Shown: in pieces, positions 15,643 through 24,043 of the stretch
Position numbering within the stretch: the first letter of the stretch is position 1
Layout of the letters: the number at the start of each line of letters is the position of its first letter
Assembly (NCBI GenBank): GCA_947632135.1
Contig: CANRNZ010000003.1
Coordinates: 1-43,134, forward strand
Origin: an uncultured Clostridia bacterium
GTDB taxonomy: Bacteria > Bacillota > Clostridia > Oscillospirales > CAG-272
Direction: 5' to 3'
DNA: 43,134 nt
Program-made: the position numbers and the translations under genes
The notes under the pieces: model-generated
Seen by the model: the letters and a program-made list of their open reading frames with translations, nothing else
Told to the model about the DNA's origin: nothing
Database searches by the model: none

Positions 15643-17937
15643 ATGTTCAGTATCAAAGGAAACGGGATGGATTATGAAATCCGCGTAATTGACAAAGGCG
15701 TTTTTCGCTTCAGAATGGCAAAAAACGGAGAGTACACCGAAAGTCTGCTCTCGCGCTACAACATTCTGAAGGAAAGCGGTGACATGGAGGCAGAGAGCGC
15801 GCAGAACGACGAGACATATTCCGTCGTATCAAACGGCGTGACCCTCGTTGTCAACAAAAAAACGAACACACTGACAGTGCTCGGAACAAAAGAACCGACT
15901 GTATTTGATTTTGACGGATATAACGGAAAAGAATATACAAACAAAGGCTTTAAAATAACTGTCGGATTATCCGAAAACGAGCGCTTCTTCGGGCTCGGAG
16001 ACGAGAGCAGAACGAGCATTGCGAGACGCGGTACAAAATCAAGACTTGACATCAGGAACATAGCCTCCTACGGTCCCGTACCGTTTATAATGAGCTCAAA
16101 CGGTTACGGACTTCTTCTGAACTGCACCTACGCTCACACCTTCGACATCGGAAATGAAGAACACGACAAGATGTTCATTGAGTCCCATAAGGGAAACATC
16201 GACTTCTATCTTTTCATTCCCGAGAGCGGAAAGCTCGCCGATATCCTTGACCTTCAGGCCGCCGTGGCGGGACGTCCTCTTATGATGCCGAAATCGTTTT
16301 ACGGGCATACATTCGTGCTCAACGAGCAGACGAACGCAAGGGAGATGCTCTGGGACTGCCTTATGTTCAGGCGCGAGGATATACCCTGCGATATGGTCGG
16401 ACTTGAGCCCCAGTGGATGAGCCGCAAATACGACCGCACAGTTGACAAAAAGTGGGACGAGGACAGATTCTATTTGCCCGGATGGCTGCCCGAAAACCAA
16501 AGCGGACCCGAGACGTTCTTCTATAATCTTCGCCTTATGGGTTATAAGCTCAGCCTGTGGCTTTGTCAGGATTATGACCTTCTCTGGGAGGAGGAGCGCC
16601 TGACCAACGCGCGCGCCATAAAGTTCAACAAGGAATATACCTTTGAGGGAGCGTCAATTCTCGACGAACATCTCGCGTGCCCGAGCTATATGGACGGCCT
16701 CACAAAACGCGACGAGCCGTGGTTTGAGCACCTGCAAAAATTCGTGGATAACGGCGCGTCGGCGTTCAAGCTTGACGGAGCGTTTCAGGTAAACGACCAC
16801 CCCGACAGACTCTGGGGCGGAAAATATTTCGACGACGAGATACATAACGTCTACCCTGTTCTGTATGTAAAGCAGATGAAAGAGGGATTTGAAAATTATA
16901 CGGACGGCAGAAGAGCTTTAATATACACTCCGTGCATGTACGCGGGAAGCCAGCAGTACTGCGCTTCGTGGGCGGGCGACACCGGCGGCGGATATGACAC
17001 AGTCGTCGCAATGCTGAACTACGGCCTCTCGGGTCATACAAACGTTTCGGCGGATATGGAGGCGACAAGCCCCGAAGGACTTCACTACGCGTTCTTTATG
17101 CCGTGGGTACAGCAGCTTGGTTGGAGAAACTGGCAGCAGCCGTGGTTCATGGGCGACGAGCTTGAAAATATGACTCGTTACTATGGCAAGCTCCGCTCTT
17201 CCCTTTTCCCGTATATATATTCAATGGCGAGAAAAGCGTCCCTGACGTCAATGCCGATAGCGCGCGCTCTCTCTCTTATATATGACGACCACCCCGAATA
17301 CGATTATGTTGCAAACACATATATGTTCGGCGACAGCTTCCTTGTCGGCGTGTTCGATATGAATATAACTCTTCCCGAGGGAAAATGGTTCGACTTCTTT
17401 ACGGGAAAGGTCTATGACGGCAATCGGGTGATAAAGTACGATATACCCGAGGGACGCGGCGGCGCTCTGTTTGTAAAGTGCGGCAGTATCGTCGTTACAA
17501 TGGAGCCTCAGCCTTATATCGAAAAATTCAAGGGCGATAAATATACCGTAAACATCTACCACGGCGGCGACTGCGAGTTTGATTTGTATGAGGACGACGG
17601 TCTGTCATACGATTATCTTGACGGAGCCTTTGCCGATACAAACATGACCCTTACGGACTCCGCGGCATCGTCGTTCACATTCACGCTGAAGGCTCGCGAG
17701 GGCGCCTTCAGCGGCAAAGAAAAGCGCCCCGACGACAGATACAAGCCCTCCGACCCCGTAATAAACGGAATCGGAGATATTCCCTCCTTTGATGTTGTAA
17801 TTCACACAGCGAAGGCAAAGGAGATAACTCTTGACGGAAAACCCGTCGATTTTGAAGTCAGAGACGGAAAAACATACTTCAAGATTTCAAAAGACGACCA
17901 CGCCTCGGGAGACCTTGTATACAAAGTCACGCTCTGA
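15643..17937 (+). CDS. Glycoside hydrolase family 31 enzyme (alpha-glucosidase-like)
   Basis: The 764-residue protein belongs to GH31, retaining enzymes that cleave alpha-linked sugars (glucose, xylose, galactose or related, depending on subfamily). The amino-terminal beta-sandwich contains RFFGLGDESR. The barrel contains FKLDGA with the likely nucleophile Asp378 and WAGDTGGG with the likely acid/base Asp446. The C-terminal region is beta-rich and includes YEDDGLSYDY. No signal peptide is seen, so the enzyme probably acts in the cytoplasm on imported oligosaccharides. The nucleophile motif differs from the WxDMNE of ordinary alpha-glucosidases, so the substrate may not be maltose-type. The start has AAGGAG upstream. 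Confidence 0.9.
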   Translation: MFSIKGNGMDYEIRVIDKGVFRFRMAKNGEYTESLLSRYNILKESGDMEAESAQNDETYSVVSNGVTLVVNKKTNTLTVLGTKEPTVFDFDGYNGKEYTNKGFKITVGLSENERFFGLGDESRTSIARRGTKSRLDIRNIASYGPVPFIMSSNGYGLLLNCTYAHTFDIGNEEHDKMFIESHKGNIDFYLFIPESGKLADILDLQAAVAGRPLMMPKSFYGHTFVLNEQTNAREMLWDCLMFRREDIPCDMVGLEPQWMSRKYDRTVDKKWDEDRFYLPGWLPENQSGPETFFYNLRLMGYKLSLWLCQDYDLLWEEERLTNARAIKFNKEYTFEGASILDEHLACPSYMDGLTKRDEPWFEHLQKFVDNGASAFKLDGAFQVNDHPDRLWGGKYFDDEIHNVYPVLYVKQMKEGFENYTDGRRALIYTPCMYAGSQQYCASWAGDTGGGYDTVVAMLNYGLSGHTNVSADMEATSPEGLHYAFFMPWVQQLGWRNWQQPWFMGDELENMTRYYGKLRSSLFPYIYSMARKASLTSMPIARALSLIYDDHPEYDYVANTYMFGDSFLVGVFDMNITLPEGKWFDFFTGKVYDGNRVIKYDIPEGRGGALFVKCGSIVVTMEPQPYIEKFKGDKYTVNIYHGGDCEFDLYEDDGLSYDYLDGAFADTNMTLTDSAASSFTFTLKAREGAFSGKEKRPDDRYKPSDPVINGIGDIPSFDVVIHTAKAKEITLDGKPVDFEVRDGKTYFKISKDDHASGDLVYKVTL

Positions 17938-17954
17938 ATACTGCATCAGTGATT

Positions 17955-18029
17955 AGCGGTCAGTGGACAGTGAGCAGTGAGCAGAACGGAAACGATTTAC
18001 TGACCACTGACAATCGGTCGCTGACCGCT
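17955..18029. repeat. Inverted repeat with CAGTGAG heptamers
   Basis: AGCGGTCAG (17955-17963) pairs with CTGACCGCT (18021-18029). Inside the left arm a 7-bp unit, CAGTGGA/CAGTGAG/CAGTGAG, repeats in tandem (17961-17981), while CCACTGAC (18004-18011) offers an alternative partner for GTCAGTGG (17959-17966). The whole can fold as a long imperfect hairpin between the GH31 and GH25 genes. No T-run follows, so it is not a standard terminator; it may be a dispersed intergenic repeat. Confidence 0.7.
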
Positions 18030-18055
18030 ATTTCAATATATAGTGAGGTGGGAGA

Positions 18056-19801
18056 GTGAGCAAACGAAAGAAAATAATATGTATCGCGTCAGCAGGCGCG
18101 CTGTGTATCCTGCTCGTCGTCGCTTTGTTTTTTATACTTAAATCATGCAATAATAAAAGCGGCGCGGGACAGGACTCGGGCAGTTCAAGCTCCGATGATA
18201 CTGCCGCCTTGCCTGCGGTGACAGATGAGCCGTATATTTATGACGACGGAAATGTCGACCCCGAAAACGCAGAACTGAATACCGAAAGCGGAAAAAACAT
18301 AACCGCAGATGAAATTCAGCCCGAAAGCGGGAGAACAAACGGCGTTGACGTTTCAAAATGGCAGGGTAAAATCGACTGGCAGGCAGTCAAAAACAGCGGA
18401 ATGGATTTTGCATTCATTCGCATAGGATACAGAGGCGGCGACGGAAAAATATACAAGGACGACAACGCCGACTATAATATTCAAAAAGCAAGCGACGCGG
18501 GGCTTCTTGTGGGCGTGTATTTCTTCTCCACTGCGGTAAATAAAGACGAGGCAAGAGAAGAGGCGGAGTGGACTATAAACGCGATAAAGGGATACGCGAT
18601 ATCGTACCCCGTGGTTTACGACTGCGAGGGCTTCAGAAATCCCTCGAGCAGAATGCACAGCGTCAGCGCTATTGAAAGAACGGAGAACGCCGCGTCGTTT
18701 CTCGCCGCAGTTGAAAAAGCAGGGTACGAGCCGATGCTCTACGGCTCAAAAAACGAGCTTGAAAACAGCGCGTATTGGAATATTTCGGAGCTTGATACAA
18801 AATACATGGTCTGGGTCGCGCAGTACCCCGCCGTTACATATCCCGAAAAATCAAATCCCGACTACGGAAACAAATTCAGCGCGTGGCAGTATACAAATAT
18901 GGGCGCCGTCCCCGGAATCGACGGCAGCTGCGACCTTAGTGTATGTTATTTTGAAAGAAGCTACACGGCGCCAAAGGATACGTCTGTTTCACTCCCGCAG
19001 CCGAGCGTACCGCAAAGCGCCGAGGACAGAAAATATACGGCCGTCAGCGACACCGTAACTGCAAAGGACGAGACAAATCTGCGAAGCGCCGCCACAACGA
19101 AAAGCGACATTGTAGCCCTCCTCAAAAACGGTCAGACCGTAACGAGAACGGGAATCGGCTCAAACGGTTGGTCGAGGCTTGATTACAACGGACAAACGGT
19201 CTATGCGATAACAAGCTACCTTACGACAGACCTCACCCAAAGGCCTCAGGTCGATACAAATCCGAATCCGAATATAGTTGCGGGAAACACATTCACGGAA
19301 TGTAGCGACAGCGTGACCGCAAAGGAATTTGTAAATCTGAGAACTCTCCCGACGACTGAAAGCGACATCGCGGGAACCCTTTCCGCGGGACAGTTTCTTG
19401 AGAGAACCGGTACAAGCGACAAGGGCTGGTCAAGGCTTGTATACAACGGTCAGTCTGTATACGCCATAACAAGCTATCTTACGACCGAATACTCGACGGA
19501 TGAACCGTCGACCGAGACGGACGACGCAACCGAATATAACGATTTTGAGCCGACAAACGACAACGTTACGGCAAAAATCGAAACAAATCTCAGAACGGCT
19601 CCCTCCACAGTCGACTCTCAGGTCGTATATACCCTTAAAAACGGGGAGTTCGTACACAGAATAGGAATAAGCGTCAAAGGCTGGTCAAAGCTCGAATATA
19701 ACGGACAGATAGTTTACGCCGTATCAAGCTATCTTACGACAGATACAGCGCAGAGCACAGACACAGCGTCCGAAAACGGCGAGACGACAAGCGGGACTTG
19801 A
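18056..19801 (+). CDS. GH25 lysozyme (muramidase) with three C-terminal SH3-like repeats
   Basis: This secreted or membrane-tethered enzyme should cleave the beta-1,4 MurNAc-GlcNAc bond of peptidoglycan. The 581-residue protein has a single membrane segment (about residues 6-28) and a Ser/Asp-rich spacer. The GH25 domain (about 95-305) has GVDVSKWQG (Asp98), FAFIRIGYR, the catalytic pair in Y-Asp189-C-Glu191, and AWQYT. Three repeats of about 65 residues follow, each beginning with a VTAK.E.NLR segment and ending YAI/VTSYLTTD, which look like bacterial SH3 wall-binding domains. The start is GTG with GAGGTG (18045-18050) upstream. A terminator follows. It may serve wall turnover or sporulation-related remodelling. 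Confidence 0.93.
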   Translation: MSKRKKIICIASAGALCILLVVALFFILKSCNNKSGAGQDSGSSSSDDTAALPAVTDEPYIYDDGNVDPENAELNTESGKNITADEIQPESGRTNGVDVSKWQGKIDWQAVKNSGMDFAFIRIGYRGGDGKIYKDDNADYNIQKASDAGLLVGVYFFSTAVNKDEAREEAEWTINAIKGYAISYPVVYDCEGFRNPSSRMHSVSAIERTENAASFLAAVEKAGYEPMLYGSKNELENSAYWNISELDTKYMVWVAQYPAVTYPEKSNPDYGNKFSAWQYTNMGAVPGIDGSCDLSVCYFERSYTAPKDTSVSLPQPSVPQSAEDRKYTAVSDTVTAKDETNLRSAATTKSDIVALLKNGQTVTRTGIGSNGWSRLDYNGQTVYAITSYLTTDLTQRPQVDTNPNPNIVAGNTFTECSDSVTAKEFVNLRTLPTTESDIAGTLSAGQFLERTGTSDKGWSRLVYNGQSVYAITSYLTTEYSTDEPSTETDDATEYNDFEPTNDNVTAKIETNLRTAPSTVDSQVVYTLKNGEFVHRIGISVKGWSKLEYNGQIVYAVSSYLTTDTAQSTDTASENGETTSGT

Positions 19802-19846
19802 CCTTACTTACAAAAATTTACAAAAATAATAATAAAAAAATTAAAG

Positions 19847-19878
19847 AATCCCGTCGGGCTTTCACCCGACGGGATTTT
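19847..19878. terminator. 12-bp perfect bidirectional terminator
   Basis: AATCCCGTCGGG (19847-19858), a 6-nt loop, and CCCGACGGGATT (19865-19876) followed by TT. An A-rich tract precedes the left arm, so it can end both the GH25 transcript and the convergent lipoprotein transcript. Confidence 0.93.
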
Positions 19879-19926
19879 GCGTTTTGGCTTATTAACTTAT
19901 AATATTTTCCGGCGGGAGCGGCATAA

Positions 19927-20427
19927 TCAATTGCCGGATTCATCCGCTGAATCATACACGTTGTCCTGACGGGGTCTTGAATCCTGAATGAAATCAAATG
20001 TCAGAACGTCGCCCTCGTATATTTCGACCTCGCTCTGTCTGCCTGTCGTTGTGGGGTTGCCGTTTATACTGCATCTCCAATAGGCATAGTAACCAGTAGT
20101 TGCGTCAGTCTCGGACCTTTCGGCAATGCCGTTTACCATTCCGACGCTGTATCCGTCGGCGGTGAGAGCGTAGCCGTTTTCAAAGTCGAGCTCAATCAGA
20201 GCGCTCTCCGCAGCGGCAAGCGCGGTCGGCGGGTTGCCTTTTACCGTAACGGGCATGTGCCCTATCTCCTGTGTGCTTGTAACCTTGTTGTTTTCATCGT
20301 ATTTTACGACGTTGAAATAAACGGTCACATTGGCCTCCGTTGCAGAGCACGAGCAAAGCGCGACGCCGAGAATTACGGTGACAAGCGCAAGCGCTATCAG
20401 TCTTCTTATTTTGATAAAGCTTTTCAT
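19927..20427 (-). CDS. DUF4430-type lipoprotein
   Basis: This 166-residue exported protein has a lipoprotein signal ending in ALCSC (lipid-modified Cys near residue 26). The mature part ends with YYAYWRCSINGNP, an aromatic 'x-Y-W-x-x-x-x-N-G' turn, and an IYEGDVLTFDF segment, as in DUF4430, a small beta-domain related to the C-terminal domain of transcobalamin. The function of such bacterial lipoproteins is unknown; some sit near corrinoid or wall-associated genes, but nothing here supports that. GGAGGT lies 6 nt before the ATG, and a promoter is at 20499-20527. It is transcribed alone. Confidence 0.75.
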   Translation of the reverse strand: MKSFIKIRRLIALALVTVILGVALCSCSATEANVTVYFNVVKYDENNKVTSTQEIGHMPVTVKGNPPTALAAAESALIELDFENGYALTADGYSVGMVNGIAERSETDATTGYYAYWRCSINGNPTTTGRQSEVEIYEGDVLTFDFIQDSRPRQDNVYDSADESGN

Positions 20428-20498
20428 AAAGATACCTCCGAAAGTAAATCATGCGATTATTGCATATACTTTGCTTTATTTCACATTATTTCATATAA

Positions 20499-20527
20499 AG
20501 TATATAACATTTTACGCCCGTTGTCAA
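20499..20527 (-). promoter_or_regulatory. Sigma-A promoter for the DUF4430 lipoprotein
   Basis: On the minus strand TTGACA (20527-20522), a 17-bp spacer, then TATACT (20504-20499), about 70 bp before the start codon. Confidence 0.88.
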
Positions 20528-20592
20528 TAAAATCAAAGCAAATATACCAAAGCTTATTTATAAGGCATTATTTTTTAATATCTCGTGCTGTC

Positions 20593-23415
20593 TCAGTTGT
20601 CCTTTTTATCGTTATTAGCGTTATTTTTGTCATTATTATTGTCTTTATTGTCTTTATCGTCTTTCTCCGTATCCTTCGAGCCGTCGGAGCTTTCGGTATC
20701 GGGCTTCGTTGTATACTTTTCGGGGTGATCCCATCTGTCGAAATTGGTATGCAGAATACAGTAACAGTTGTACTGTCTGTCGCTGCTTGAAATCCCGGGG
20801 AATTTCGCGCCCATTGCCGCCTGGAAGAACGGGACCTGAAGCGATGTGGACGGCTTCATTGAGGGGAGTATATCGCGGTAGGTGTACTGCGCGTCGGAAA
20901 TATATATCTGATAGTCCATATCGCGCTTTATGTTAAGAAGTCCGACCTTCTTCACACTGCCCGCGGGACAGTCGGGCCCCGCGACTCCGCCGCCTGCCGT
21001 GCAGTAGTCGACAAGTGTGTGTACGTTGCAGGGCTGAGTGGGTTTTGTCGCCTCGGTGAAGTATCCCGTTTCGGCGCGGCTTCCTCTTGGGTCGGCGTAG
21101 CACGCCTCGGTCATAAGAAGTCCCGAATCCTTGCAGTAGGTGCATGTGATGACGCCCGACGCCTCGTTAAAGGTTTTGAGAGGCTCGCCGCCCGCATTTG
21201 CCTCGTCGATATACTTTTGATGAAGCTTTGTCATAATATTGTCCCAAAGGGACACTGCGGGATTGCTTCTGAACTCGGAAAGGGACTGGTTAAGGTCATA
21301 TCCGAACCATACACCTCCGACATAGTACGGCGTAAATCCGATATACCATCTGTCATAGTCCTCCTGGGTCGTACCTGTTTTTCCAGCGCAGTTCACATAA
21401 TTTTTAAGAGTCAAATTCGCGGCTGTACCCGTGGAGACGACCTCTCCGAGCATCTTTGTCATAATCGACGCCGACTGGGAGCTGATTACTATTTCCTGGT
21501 TCAGGGGATTTTCGAGAAGAACCTCTCCGAAGCTGTCCGTCACTTTTTTCCAAAGTCTCGATTCGGAGAAAATGCCGTCGTTTACGAAAATGGAGTACGC
21601 GTTTGTCAGCTCCTGAACAGTAAGTCCGAAGGAGAGCTGTCCGAGCGCAAGCGGCGCCCTGTCCTTATCGGTAACTATAGTCCCCCTTGAGGTTTCATAC
21701 GACTCAACAAGACTTTTAATTTGAAGCCTGTTGTACAAAAAGTCAAAGGAGGTGTCAACGGACAGAAGGTCGAGCGTCCTCATTGCCACGGTGTTCTTCG
21801 ATACTCTGATACCCTCGTGTATCGTCGTCAGTCCTGCGTACGTGTTCGGAGCGTTTCTCGGGTACGGAACAGTTCCGTTGAACATAAGAGGGCTGTCGTC
21901 TATTGCCGTGCCGTATGTGATAATACCCGCGTCAAGAGCGGGAGCGTAGACCGAAACGGGCTTGATTGACGAACCTGCCGGTCTTTTGGACTGCGTGGCG
22001 CGGTTCAGTATTCTGTTTCCTATCTTCTCTCCCCTGCCACCGACAAGGCCGAGAACGTCGCCCGTATAAGGGTCTGTTATTACCATCGCCGCCTCGGGCT
22101 GTTCCGCGGTCGATGCGTATAAAAAGTTCTCCTCGGTGTCGTTTTTAAAGACATTCTCCATTGTCGTCTGAACGTCGTAGTCCATAGCGGTATATATCTG
22201 AAGTCCGCCGTTGTATATCATCATGCTCGCGACATACTCCGAATAGCCGTACTGCTCCATCAGAGCGTCTCTTACCGACGTAAAAACGGCGTCGGTATAC
22301 CATGAGTTTACGTCCCGCACGGCGGACGTGCCCTTGTTTGCCGTGACGACAAGCTCGGTGCTCGTCGCCTCAAGGTACTCGGCCTCCGTTATCTTTCCGT
22401 ACTGCCACATCATATACAGTACGTCGTTGCGGCGCGACCTGTTTCCGTCCTCCTTGTCCTCGCCGGTCTCATCGTCGTGGTAGAATACGACGTCATGGCG
22501 CAGAGGCTCGTATTTCGACGGATTTTTAACTATCGCGGCAAGAGACGCGCACTCAACGAGAGACAGCTCGCTGACGTCCTTGTCAAAATAGAAGTTAGCC
22601 GCCGCCTGAACGCCTGTACAGTTGTTTGACAAAAAGACGATGTTGAGATACATCTCCATTATCTCCGTCTTGTCAAGCTGATTTTCAAGATAGAGCGCCC
22701 TGAATATTTCCTGGACCTTACGCTGTATTGTCACCTCGTCCTCGCCCGTCAGATTTTTTATAATCTGCTGGGTTATGGTCGAGCCTCCGAAGTCACCGTC
22801 GCCGAAAAAGAATCCTGCGACGGCTTTCGTCGTGCGCACCCAGTCGACGCCGTTGTGGGACCAGAATCTGTGGTCCTCGATTGACGTGAAGGCGTCAATC
22901 AGCTCCTGCGGGAACTGGTCGTAGGACGCCCATATACTGTTGTCGGAGCCGTGGAGCCGCTGGTTTTCTATTTCGACGTCTACCCCGTTTGAATTTATCC
23001 TGTCCTCTTCGGTCTCGTACTTTGTGTAAAAGATTCTCGTCGTCGTATCGGAGCCTTTTGTTACGAGAAGCGATGTGTCGATGGTCGGGTCGACGTAATC
23101 CTTGATGTAGAGGGCAAAAACAGTACCGACAATTATACCCGTTATCATTCCTATCAGTATAATCGTAAGCACAATATTGAGGAGAGTCGTCAGAACTCTG
23201 CAGGATATTTTTCCGAAAATCCGCAGTCTTTTCTTTACATCTTCCCTCTTTTTTTCCGCCGCGGCGTCACTTTCCGAATCGCCCGAATTTCTCGGATTAT
23301 CGGGAATATTCGGATTGTTCGGATTATTAGAAATATTTTGATTATTTTTATTATTTGAAATATTTGAATTATTCGAAATATTCGAAATATTGTTTTCCGG
23401 TTTTTCTCTGTTCAA
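20593..23415 (-). CDS. Class A penicillin-binding protein (PBP1A-type glycosyltransferase/transpeptidase)
   Basis: This bifunctional enzyme polymerises lipid II into glycan strands and cross-links them outside the membrane. The 940-residue protein has an Asn-rich cytoplasmic tail (residues 8-48), a membrane anchor (about 76-104), a GT51 domain with Glu180-Asp-HRFWSHNG, GGSTITQQIIKN and RKVQEI, and a transpeptidase domain with Ser482-SIK, SKN (539-541) and KTG (679-681). After the transpeptidase comes a region with several cysteines (CTYCKDSGLL, TQPCNVH), then an Asp/Lys/Asn tail. The start is TTG 23415, with AAGGAAGGTG 5 nt upstream. It is longer than usual because of the two low-complexity ends. 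Confidence 0.95.
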   Translation of the reverse strand: MNREKPENNISNISNNSNISNNKNNQNISNNPNNPNIPDNPRNSGDSESDAAAEKKREDVKKRLRIFGKISCRVLTTLLNIVLTIILIGMITGIIVGTVFALYIKDYVDPTIDTSLLVTKGSDTTTRIFYTKYETEEDRINSNGVDVEIENQRLHGSDNSIWASYDQFPQELIDAFTSIEDHRFWSHNGVDWVRTTKAVAGFFFGDGDFGGSTITQQIIKNLTGEDEVTIQRKVQEIFRALYLENQLDKTEIMEMYLNIVFLSNNCTGVQAAANFYFDKDVSELSLVECASLAAIVKNPSKYEPLRHDVVFYHDDETGEDKEDGNRSRRNDVLYMMWQYGKITEAEYLEATSTELVVTANKGTSAVRDVNSWYTDAVFTSVRDALMEQYGYSEYVASMMIYNGGLQIYTAMDYDVQTTMENVFKNDTEENFLYASTAEQPEAAMVITDPYTGDVLGLVGGRGEKIGNRILNRATQSKRPAGSSIKPVSVYAPALDAGIITYGTAIDDSPLMFNGTVPYPRNAPNTYAGLTTIHEGIRVSKNTVAMRTLDLLSVDTSFDFLYNRLQIKSLVESYETSRGTIVTDKDRAPLALGQLSFGLTVQELTNAYSIFVNDGIFSESRLWKKVTDSFGEVLLENPLNQEIVISSQSASIMTKMLGEVVSTGTAANLTLKNYVNCAGKTGTTQEDYDRWYIGFTPYYVGGVWFGYDLNQSLSEFRSNPAVSLWDNIMTKLHQKYIDEANAGGEPLKTFNEASGVITCTYCKDSGLLMTEACYADPRGSRAETGYFTEATKPTQPCNVHTLVDYCTAGGGVAGPDCPAGSVKKVGLLNIKRDMDYQIYISDAQYTYRDILPSMKPSTSLQVPFFQAAMGAKFPGISSSDRQYNCYCILHTNFDRWDHPEKYTTKPDTESSDGSKDTEKDDKDNKDNNNDKNNANNDKKDN

Positions 23416-23547
23416 GCGAGCACCTTCCTTCGTCAGAGGATAAATACAAGATTATTTAAAGAAGTAATATTTAACAACAGAAAAAGCATTATCGAAGTAT
23501 TTATATTACCATATGTTTTTGGACATACTGTTAATAAACACGGCTTT

Positions 23548-23577
23548 TTGAAATTTTAAATATTAAGATTTTATTAT
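23548..23577 (+). promoter_or_regulatory. Possible promoter for the small exported protein
   Basis: TTGAAA (23548-23553), 18 bp, TATTAT (23572-23577). The surroundings are very AT-rich, so chance matches are likely. Confidence 0.35.
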
Positions 23578-23643
23578 TTTTATATTTACGTAACAACATA
23601 TATATCATTATACCTTTAAATCATAAAAGCGCAAGAGGAAAAA

Positions 23644-24000
23644 ATGAAAAAAAGGACAGTTTTTTTAACGCTGGCAGCAGCCGCCGTCCTGTCGCTCGCC
23701 GCCGCAGGCTCCGACCTGACGCTCGGTAAAACAAGCCGATACAAAACGGAACTTGAAAGCGCAAATGACGCATACGATTCAAGCGTTCCCGCTTTTGATA
23801 CGGAAAAAATTCAAAACGTCTATACGGTAAGAGAATACCGCGAAAAAATAGGCATATTCAAAAACGGCGAATCGGAGCCTTACGCAGTGCTTGATATTTA
23901 CACCTTTATTCTTCCCGAGAAAGACCGCGAGCTTTTAAAGAACGGGTTTCTTGTTGACGAGGACATGCTCTACAGAGTCATTGAGGACTATACTGGTTAA
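23644..24000 (+). CDS. Small exported protein, BofC-C-terminal-domain-like
   Basis: This 118-residue protein has an amino-terminal signal or anchor (about residues 5-22). Its conserved-looking part is YTVREYREKIGIFKNGE, then LDIYTFILPEKDRELLKNGF and a final helix ending RVIEDYTG. This resembles short clostridial proteins related to the C-terminal domain of BofC (a sporulation checkpoint protein), but I am not certain. AGAGG lies 5 nt before the ATG. It is the only plus-strand gene between two minus-strand genes, and its stop is 43 bp from the dnaE stop. Confidence 0.7.
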   Translation: MKKRTVFLTLAAAAVLSLAAAGSDLTLGKTSRYKTELESANDAYDSSVPAFDTEKIQNVYTVREYREKIGIFKNGESEPYAVLDIYTFILPEKDRELLKNGFLVDEDMLYRVIEDYTG

Positions 24001-24043
24001 AGCTTTACGGCTTGTATGTTTTATTGCGCCGCTTAGCTTACTG

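Noticed and set aside
21019..21690. Long plus-strand reading frame inside the PBP gene
   Set aside because: It lies wholly antisense to a clearly coding domain and has no ribosome-binding site or family resemblance.
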